DNA from: Bacteroidales bacterium 45-6 | GTDB taxonomy: Bacteria > Bacteroidota > Bacteroidia > Bacteroidales > Dysgonomonadaceae | Direction of reading: 5' to 3' | DNA length: 11,436 nt | Assembly: GCA_001897035.1 (NCBI GenBank) | Contig: MKRS01000285.1 | Coordinates: forward strand, 1-11,436 | Part shown: positions 6,505 to 11,436 of the stretch, piece by piece | How positions within the stretch are numbered: the stretch's first letter is position 1 | Layout: each line of letters starts with the position of its first letter | Position numbers and translations under genes: made by a program | Notes under the pieces: generated by a model | Told to the model about the DNA's origin: nothing | Databases searched by the model: none | What the model saw: the letters and a program-made list of their open reading frames with translations, nothing else

Positions 6505-7407
6505 ATGAGAAAAAACTACTTTTTGAAAACAGTGTTTGTGGCTTTTGCCATGTTTACTTGCTCCTTCTCTTCTTATGCCTTAACGGCTGGCGATATCGCT
6601 GTCATCGGAGTGAATACGGATGCCACAAAAACGTTGACGTTTGTTGCGCTGGCTGACATACCGGCAAATACGGTCGTAAGCTTTACCGACAATGCTTGGA
6701 ATGCAACAACATCTGCATGGAGAACAGGAGAGGGAACAATCCAGTGGACAAACACATCTGTAACAACAGCAGGTACTGTGGTTACACTGACGATTGACGC
6801 AAGCCCTTACCCTGCGACAGCGGGAAGTGTTACAACAAATTCGAACTTTAACTTGTCTGCATCTGGGGATCAGGTATTAGTTTACGAAGGAACCACGGCA
6901 CCTGCCACAAACGGAGATGCCGCTTGGCTGTTCGCTTTTTCTACCGAAAGTTTTGCTTGGGGGAATAATACCAACACATCTGATTATCCTACTGCGCTAT
7001 CCAGTGCTTATGTAGCGATGGCTTCATCCACAACAGAATGGGACGATGCCTACCTCACAAACACAACCGTGTCCGGGACAAAAGAAGAGATTTTGGCAAT
7101 CGTGACAAATACAGACAACTACACGAAGTCGAATACGATTTTGTCGATTCCATCCTATTCTTTTACAGTTTCGGCCACAAGCTCTATCGCGAATGCAAAG
7201 GAGAAAAAAGAGGTTGTAGTTTCTGCTAGCAATGGAGAAATCGTCATCTCATCCAAGGGAGGTGAAACTGTGCAGGTGTATAATATTCTTGGCAAATTGG
7301 TTAAATCAGCAATTCTACCAGAGGGGGTTAGCACGATTACGGCTTCAATCGGCCAATTGTATGTCGTGAAAGTAGGAAGCACAACTCAAAAAGTACTTGT
7401 CAAATAA
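6505..7407 (+). CDS. T9SS type A sorting domain protein with unnamed N-terminal beta domain
   Basis: About 300 residues. The ATG at 6505 is chosen over the in-frame ATG at 6499 because it aligns with the start of the preceding cargo gene: the 19 bases around both starts differ at one position. The signal peptide MRKNYFLKTVFVAFAMFTCSFSSYA probably ends near residue 25. Residues about 26-220 form a Thr/Ser/Asn-rich beta domain starting AGDIAVIGVNTDATKTLTFV and containing DIPANTVVSFTDNAWN and SASGDQVLVYEG. I have seen this pattern in large secreted bacterial proteins and some extracellular nucleases, but cannot give it an established function. Residues about 228-300 are a T9SS sorting domain (ETVQVYNILGKLVKSA to LYVVKVGSTTQKVLVK), similar in its end to that of the previous gene. 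It should be exported and surface-bound or released. No enzyme motif is visible. Confidence 0.86.
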   Translation: MRKNYFLKTVFVAFAMFTCSFSSYALTAGDIAVIGVNTDATKTLTFVALADIPANTVVSFTDNAWNATTSAWRTGEGTIQWTNTSVTTAGTVVTLTIDASPYPATAGSVTTNSNFNLSASGDQVLVYEGTTAPATNGDAAWLFAFSTESFAWGNNTNTSDYPTALSSAYVAMASSTTEWDDAYLTNTTVSGTKEEILAIVTNTDNYTKSNTILSIPSYSFTVSATSSIANAKEKKEVVVSASNGEIVISSKGGETVQVYNILGKLVKSAILPEGVSTITASIGQLYVVKVGSTTQKVLVK

Positions 7408-7516
7408 GCTTGTGCAAGGAATAAACACGGGTGTTCTCGTATAAGCTTCCGATGGGCATTTTGGGGTAGTTCCCCAACAACGGCCTCTCTGTAGCGAACA
7501 CATCGCACACCTCCAC

Positions 7517-7559
7517 ACGGGCGGGACGACTTTCGAGATTGTCCCGCCCGTATTTTTTT
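7517..7559 (+). terminator. Strong intrinsic terminator
   Basis: ACGGGCGGGAC (7517-7527) and GTCCCGCCCGT (7541-7551) form a perfect 11-bp GC-rich stem with a 13-nt loop, followed by ATTTTTTT. It presumably ends the second T9SS cargo transcript, though it lies about 110 nt after the stop codon. Confidence 0.88.
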
Positions 7560-7685
7560 CGGTGTGAATGGTTGGCTGGTGTTGCTGAGCATGGCGTCCC
7601 GGGTGATAGTTTGTGTTGATGTTTGCCAGCTACAGATGTTCTTATTGTTAATAATGCGCTTTGTGGGTGCTTATTTTACATCCTC

Positions 7686-7732
7686 ATACCTCGATCATGG
7701 TAGATAAATACTCTGATTGAGGTATTTTCTTT
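7686..7732 (+). terminator. Second terminator-like hairpin, no gene directly upstream
   Basis: ATACCTCGATCA (7686-7697) pairs with TGATTGAGGTAT (7714-7725), a 12-bp stem with one wobble and a 16-nt loop, followed by TTTCTTTT. It lies downstream of a complete terminator and upstream of the receptor promoter, so it ends either a small RNA or read-through, or acts as an attenuator if transcription starts further upstream. Confidence 0.55.
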
Positions 7733-7747
7733 TAACCTCGTTGAAGA

Positions 7748-7755
7748 TAATTTTG
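7748..7755 (+). promoter_or_regulatory. Candidate -7 promoter element of the TonB-dependent receptor gene
   Basis: TAATTTTG matches TAnnTTTG. It predicts a start near 7762 and a leader of about 87 nt. The -33 region has no clear TTTG at the usual distance, so activator dependence is possible. Confidence 0.45.
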
Positions 7756-7773
7756 CAATGTAACAATTCAGTG

Positions 7774-7813
7774 CCACGACCAGGTCAATGAAACCTCCGG
7801 AGAATATGCGTGG
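7774..7813 (+). promoter_or_regulatory. Possible structured 5' leader of the receptor mRNA
   Basis: The outer arms CCACG (7774-7778) and CGTGG (7809-7813) enclose an AGGT/ACCT mini-hairpin (7782-7785 with 7793-7796) and the overlapping palindrome CTCCGGAG (7795-7802). This lies inside the predicted leader. It does not match a riboswitch class I know; GACC/GGTC and the palindrome could instead be protein-binding sites. Confidence 0.3.
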
Positions 7814-7848
7814 ACGATATGCTTTTGTAAAACTATCAAATTCAATTG

Positions 7849-10449
7849 ATGAACCAAATTCTTTCCATTATGAACAATAAACTACATTTTTTCGCACTGC
7901 TTTTTGCGGCAGTATTTTTTCCCCGCTTTGTTTCGGCGCAGCAGAGTAGCCTTGCCGGAACGGTTGTCGAAAACGGCTCTCAATCGCCACTTGCAGGAGT
8001 CACCATCAAGGTCGCAGGTGCTAATATTGCCGTTGTGACCGATGCCGACGGCAAATTCTCGTTGAAAGTGAATAAAAAACCACCGTTGACTTTTGTTCTT
8101 AGCTACACAGGATACCAGTCTCAAGAATATATTATCGAAAACACGGTCGATCAACTTTTGCTTGAGCTTCGTCCCGACTACAATATCTTGAACCAAGTGG
8201 TGGTGACTTCGCGTCGCCGCAAGGAAATCGTTCAGGAAAGCCCCATCCCAGTGTCGGTGGTGACGGGAACGAAAGCTGCCGAGGCAGGAGCCTTCAATGT
8301 GAACCGGCTCAAGGAATTGGTGCCCACGGTGCAGCTCTATTCATCTAACCCCCGTAATACAGGCCTGAGTATCCGTGGACAGGGAACCACATTTGGACTG
8401 ACGAATGATGGGATCGATCCCGGTGTGGGCTTTTATGTGGACGGCGTGTATTATGCCCGAACGGCAGCCGCCACCCTTGATTTCATCGATGTGGAGCGGA
8501 TAGAAGTGTTGCGCGGTCCGCAAGGAACATTGTTTGGCAAAAATACAACGGCGGGAGCTTTTAACGTCACTACCCGCAAGCCAAGCTTTACGCACAGTGC
8601 CAACGTAGAGCTGAGTTACGGCAATTATGGCTACATCCAGGCCAAGTCGTCCATCACCGGGCCGCTTGCCAAGAACTTGGCTGCCCGTTTTTCCTTTTCG
8701 GGAACACAGCGCGATGGGACAGTATATAACACCAAGACCCAAGCGTATGTGAACGACCTCAACAACCTTGGAGGAAGGTTGCAATTGCTATTTGCTCCTT
8801 CTGAAAAAACTGAAATCATTTTGGCGGCAGATGCCACCCGTCAGCGCCCGAATGGCTATGCGCAGGTGTATGCTGGCACTGCTCCTACACTACGTGCCGA
8901 TTACCGCCAGTTCAACCAGATCATTGCTGACTTGAAATATACCTTGCCAAGCACCAACACTTTCGACCGGATCATCGACCAGGATACCCCGGCACGTTCG
9001 TTTCAGGATTTGGGAGGCATTTCGTTGAATATAGAGACCGATTTGGGCAATGGTCGGCTCACTTCCACCACCGCTTGGCGCTATTGGAACTGGAATCCGT
9101 CAAACGACCGTGATTTCACTGGCTTGCAAGCTTTGGCTCTGTCGCAAGCTCCTTCCAAGCACCAGCAATGGTCGCAAGAGGTTCGCTGGGCAGGAAGTTT
9201 TTCCAAGAAAGTGAGTGCCGTGTTCGGGGTTTTTGCCTTTGCTCAGAATCTGAAATCGGATCCTTACCACACGGAAGAGTCGGGCGTGGACACCTGGCGC
9301 TTTTCGCAAAATTCCACCAGTTCGTTGTGGAAGACACCGGGTCTGTTCGATGGCTTCGGCATACACACCACATCCAAGTTGAATACATTCAGTGGGGCGG
9401 TGTTTGGCCAGGCTGACTGGGCGGTAACGAAAAGGCTGCACATACTTCCCGGCCTAAGGGCTAATTACGACAAGAAGAAAGTGGACTTTGACCGCCAGAC
9501 CTACGGTGGTTTGCAGACCACAGATGCCGCACTGCTCAAGCTCAAGGCTGCGGTCTATACCAACCAGACCTTCAATGTGAACACAGACAATACTAACTTC
9601 TCGGGGCAATTGACGGCAAGCTATAAACTGAAAAAGAACATCAACGCTTTCGTCACTTATTCTACCGGTTACAAGCCTGTGGGGCTGAATTTGGGCGGGT
9701 TGCCTTCCGCCTCTGACGGAAGTCCGCGAACAGATTTGGCAGAAATCAAGCCGGAGCGAGTGCATCACTTCGAGCTGGCTGTGAAAACATCGCCTACCAA
9801 GTTTTCTACGCTAAACGTCACGGCATACAACACCGACATCAAGGACTATCAGACTCAGGTTCAATCTCCTGAACTGGGTGTCAACCGGGGTTATTTGGCG
9901 AATGCCGAAAAGGTGCGTGTTCGTGGTGTGGAAATCGAGGGAGATATTCGTGCCAACAAGCATTTTCAGTTCAACGCATCTGTGGCCTACACCGATGGCC
10001 GTTACGTGAAATTCACCAACGCGCCGCTACCGCTGGAAGAAACCGGTAAAACAGAAAACGGGGTGCAAGTGGCTTTCAAGGATATTTCTGGAGGAGAGCT
10101 TCCCGGACTTTCGAAATGGGCAGCTTCCACGAGCGGGGAATACAGCACGGCAAGCAAGCTTTTTAGTCAGAAAGGAGACTTTTTCATCGCCTTGGATGCT
10201 TACACTCGCTCCACATTTTCCTCCAACCCTTCTCCTTCCAAATACTTGATTGTGCCCGGATATGCCTTGTTCAATGGAAGGATTGGATTCCGCAGTTCGG
10301 AAAAAACTTCTGTCTATTTCTGGGCACGCAACATCTTCGACCGCGATTACTTCGAACAGCTTTTGCCTGGAGCAGGCAACTCCGGGCAATATGCCGGTGT
10401 GTTGGGTGATCCACGTACTTTTGGTATCACAATCAAGTATAATTTCTAG
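7849..10449 (+). CDS. TonB-dependent receptor with N-terminal carboxypeptidase-regulatory-like domain
   Basis: Outer-membrane active transporter of about 866 residues, powered by TonB-ExbBD. The start is ATG 7849; ATG 7870 (MNNKLHFFALL) gives a shorter and more typical signal peptide and is a serious alternative. The signal peptide ends near VSA|QQ (residues 29-32). Next comes a CarboxypepD_reg-like beta-sandwich at about 34-108 (LAGTVVENGSQSPLAGVTIKV through TDADGKFSL). The plug domain follows at about 120-245, with IRGQGTTFG, GVGFYVDGVYYAR and the hallmark VERIEVLRGPQGTLFGKNTTAG. A 22-strand-type barrel runs to the C-terminus, which ends FGITIKYNF. The plug and barrel resemble proteobacterial-style substrate receptors more than SusC, which is longer, and no SusD gene follows. 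The substrate cannot be read from sequence; the adjacent sulfatase maturase suggests a sulfated compound. It has its own promoter and a hairpin after it. Confidence 0.93.
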   Translation: MNQILSIMNNKLHFFALLFAAVFFPRFVSAQQSSLAGTVVENGSQSPLAGVTIKVAGANIAVVTDADGKFSLKVNKKPPLTFVLSYTGYQSQEYIIENTVDQLLLELRPDYNILNQVVVTSRRRKEIVQESPIPVSVVTGTKAAEAGAFNVNRLKELVPTVQLYSSNPRNTGLSIRGQGTTFGLTNDGIDPGVGFYVDGVYYARTAAATLDFIDVERIEVLRGPQGTLFGKNTTAGAFNVTTRKPSFTHSANVELSYGNYGYIQAKSSITGPLAKNLAARFSFSGTQRDGTVYNTKTQAYVNDLNNLGGRLQLLFAPSEKTEIILAADATRQRPNGYAQVYAGTAPTLRADYRQFNQIIADLKYTLPSTNTFDRIIDQDTPARSFQDLGGISLNIETDLGNGRLTSTTAWRYWNWNPSNDRDFTGLQALALSQAPSKHQQWSQEVRWAGSFSKKVSAVFGVFAFAQNLKSDPYHTEESGVDTWRFSQNSTSSLWKTPGLFDGFGIHTTSKLNTFSGAVFGQADWAVTKRLHILPGLRANYDKKKVDFDRQTYGGLQTTDAALLKLKAAVYTNQTFNVNTDNTNFSGQLTASYKLKKNINAFVTYSTGYKPVGLNLGGLPSASDGSPRTDLAEIKPERVHHFELAVKTSPTKFSTLNVTAYNTDIKDYQTQVQSPELGVNRGYLANAEKVRVRGVEIEGDIRANKHFQFNASVAYTDGRYVKFTNAPLPLEETGKTENGVQVAFKDISGGELPGLSKWAASTSGEYSTASKLFSQKGDFFIALDAYTRSTFSSNPSPSKYLIVPGYALFNGRIGFRSSEKTSVYFWARNIFDRDYFEQLLPGAGNSGQYAGVLGDPRTFGITIKYNF

Positions 10450-10456
10450 CAAATCG

Positions 10457-10497
10457 CCTCCCGCTTTTTCCTGAAAGGCGGGAGGTAAATATTTTAT
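10457..10497 (+). terminator. Hairpin between receptor and sulfatase maturase genes
   Basis: CCTCCCGC (10457-10464) and GCGGGAGG (10478-10485) form a perfect 8-bp GC-rich stem with a 13-nt loop, followed by TAAATATTTTATAAA. The U tract is interrupted, so termination is probably partial. It starts 8 nt after the receptor stop codon and ends just before the next start codon. Confidence 0.6.
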
Positions 10498-10502
10498 AAA
10501 GC

Positions 10503-11436
10503 ATGAATCCAACTCCATACAATCATATCGCCACCCCTTTTGCCAGTCCGCTCTACCTGATGTTGAAGCCGATTGGGGCGATATGCAACCTCCGTTGCAA
10601 GTATTGCTATTATCTGGAAAAGAAGGAACTCTACCCCGAAGGGAAGAGCTTTGTGATGAGCGACGAAATTCTCGAAGAGTTCATCGAGCAGTATATGAAC
10701 TCGCAGACCATGCAGCAGGTGTTGTTCACCTGGCACGGAGGGGAAACCCTGATGCGCAACATCAATTTCTATAAAAAGGCATTGGAACTCCAACGCAAAT
10801 ATGCCCGCGGAAGGCAGGTGGACAATTGCATCCAGACCAACGGCACCTTGCTCAACGACACCTGGTGCAAATTCTTTAAGGAAAACAATTTCCTTGTTGG
10901 AATATCTGTTGACGGGCCGCAGCATCTGCACGATAAATACAGACGAACCAAGGATGACCGTCCCTCCTTCCACAACGTCATGAAAGGAATTGCCCTGTTG
11001 AAAAAACACGGGGTGGATTTCAATGTGATGGGTGTGGTTAACGACTACAACGTGGATTATCCGCTTGAGTTCTATAATTTCTTTAAGGAAATCGACTGCC
11101 GCTACATTCAGTTTTCGCCTGTTGTGGAGAAAGTGGACGGGGAACTTGCATCGTGGAATGTGCCTGCCGATAAATGGGGCAAGTTCCTGATCGCCATCTT
11201 TGATGAGTGGGTGAAGCAGGACGTGGGCAAGTTTTTCATCCAGTATTTCGATTCCGCCCTTGCCAATTGGGTGGGGGAGCAACCCGCACTGTGCATCTTT
11301 GCCAAGACTTGTGGCCATGCGGGGGTGATGGAGTTCAACGGCGATGTGTATAGCTGCGACCACTTTGTGTATCCGAAATACAAGCTGGGAAATATCAAGC
11401 AACAAACCCTCACTGAATTGATGTATTCGCCCCAGC
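10503..11436 (+). CDS. Anaerobic sulfatase-maturating enzyme (radical SAM, SPASM domain), 3' truncated
   Basis: Cytosolic radical SAM enzyme that converts an active-site Cys or Ser of a type I sulfatase to formylglycine without oxygen. The frame is open from ATG 10503 to the window end (311 residues of roughly 400). Visible features: the cluster motif CNLRCKYC with C28, C32 and C35; WHGGE at 77-81 (SAM binding); QTNGTLL; SVDGP; QFSPVVE. In the SPASM part, C264, C270 and C285 have the spacing of three ligands of the first auxiliary cluster in the characterised Clostridium perfringens enzyme (C255, C261, C276), and D286 sits where that enzyme has its general base D277. The cysteines of the second auxiliary cluster would lie beyond the edge. 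The gene follows the receptor by 53 nt with a hairpin between. The client sulfatase is not in the window and is expected downstream or elsewhere. Confidence 0.93.
   Translation, partial: MNPTPYNHIATPFASPLYLMLKPIGAICNLRCKYCYYLEKKELYPEGKSFVMSDEILEEFIEQYMNSQTMQQVLFTWHGGETLMRNINFYKKALELQRKYARGRQVDNCIQTNGTLLNDTWCKFFKENNFLVGISVDGPQHLHDKYRRTKDDRPSFHNVMKGIALLKKHGVDFNVMGVVNDYNVDYPLEFYNFFKEIDCRYIQFSPVVEKVDGELASWNVPADKWGKFLIAIFDEWVKQDVGKFFIQYFDSALANWVGEQPALCIFAKTCGHAGVMEFNGDVYSCDHFVYPKYKLGNIKQQTLTELMYSPQ

Larger units (their letters stand above)
7408..7848. other. 441-bp intergenic region before the TonB-dependent receptor
   Basis: No believable gene. It holds a small hairpin TTGGGG/CCCCAA (7461-7477), a strong terminator (7517-7559), a second terminator-like hairpin (7686-7732), a -7 promoter match (7748-7755) and a possible folded leader (7774-7813) for the receptor gene. 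ATAAGCTT occurs twice, at about 7404 and 7441. Confidence 0.65.

Noticed and set aside
7386..7592. 68-residue minus-strand frame overlapping the cargo gene end and terminator
   Set aside because: It reads through a strong hairpin terminator and the end of a real gene, and its sequence resembles nothing recognisable.
7780..7805. SAM-I-like riboswitch core (ATGAAACC) in the receptor leader
   Set aside because: Only the short ATGAAACC stretch is similar. The following GGCAACC, the closing helix and the leading AAGAG motif of SAM-I are all absent.
7849..10449. SusC of a polysaccharide utilisation locus
   Set aside because: The protein is shorter than typical SusC, its plug is of the proteobacterial receptor type, and no SusD-like gene follows.
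10494..11405. 303-residue open frame on the minus strand at the right edge
   Set aside because: It is the antisense shadow of the sulfatase maturase, whose plus-strand frame carries CNLRCKYC, WHGGE and SPASM cysteines with correct spacing.

Overview
The window looks like a stretch of chromosome from a Gram-negative Bacteroidota, most likely order Bacteroidales. The evidence is two secreted proteins with type IX secretion (Por) C-terminal sorting domains, a lipoprotein with a Bacteroidota-type surface-export signature after the lipobox, a TonB-dependent receptor with an N-terminal carboxypeptidase-regulatory-like domain, gene starts without clear Shine-Dalgarno sequences, and several exact matches to the Bacteroidota -7 promoter element TAnnTTTG. 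I cannot name genus or species.

Layout, left to right. (1) 1-1126: 3' part of a cytosolic aminoacyl-histidine dipeptidase (pepD family), followed by a hairpin. (2) 1226-4471: a same-strand run of a DsbA/FrnE-type thiol oxidoreductase, a beta-helix lipoprotein predicted to be surface-exposed, and an exported endonuclease/exonuclease/phosphatase-fold enzyme. Gaps are 20 nt, then a 29-nt overlap, so this is probably one transcript. (3) 4483-5073, minus strand: a small outer-membrane beta-barrel, convergent with the phosphatase-fold gene and only 11 nt away. (4) 5074-5483: a 410-bp divergent intergenic region with a candidate promoter for each flanking gene, an orphan terminator-like hairpin, and three copies of an octamer. 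(5) 5484-7407: two T9SS cargo proteins, each with its own promoter and terminator, sharing a near-identical sequence around the start codon. This part looks AT-richer than its surroundings. (6) 7408-7848: a 441-bp intergenic region with a strong terminator, a second orphan terminator-like hairpin, a -7 element and a possibly folded leader. (7) 7849-10449: a TonB-dependent receptor without a SusD partner. (8) 10503 to the window end: a radical-SAM anaerobic sulfatase-maturating enzyme, cut by the edge; it is a real plus-strand gene with no stop codon inside the window.

How the parts may work together: the receptor plus sulfatase maturase suggests uptake and desulfation of a sulfated organic compound, with the sulfatase itself expected beyond the right edge. 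The two T9SS cargos, the surface lipoprotein and the exported phosphatase-fold enzyme give the window a strong cell-envelope and secretion theme. I found no transposase, CRISPR array, tRNA or rRNA. I see no clearly new multi-gene system; the best leads are the two orphan hairpins, the receptor leader, the unnamed T9SS cargo domain, and a lipoprotein signal peptide that seems to be built from repeat DNA.
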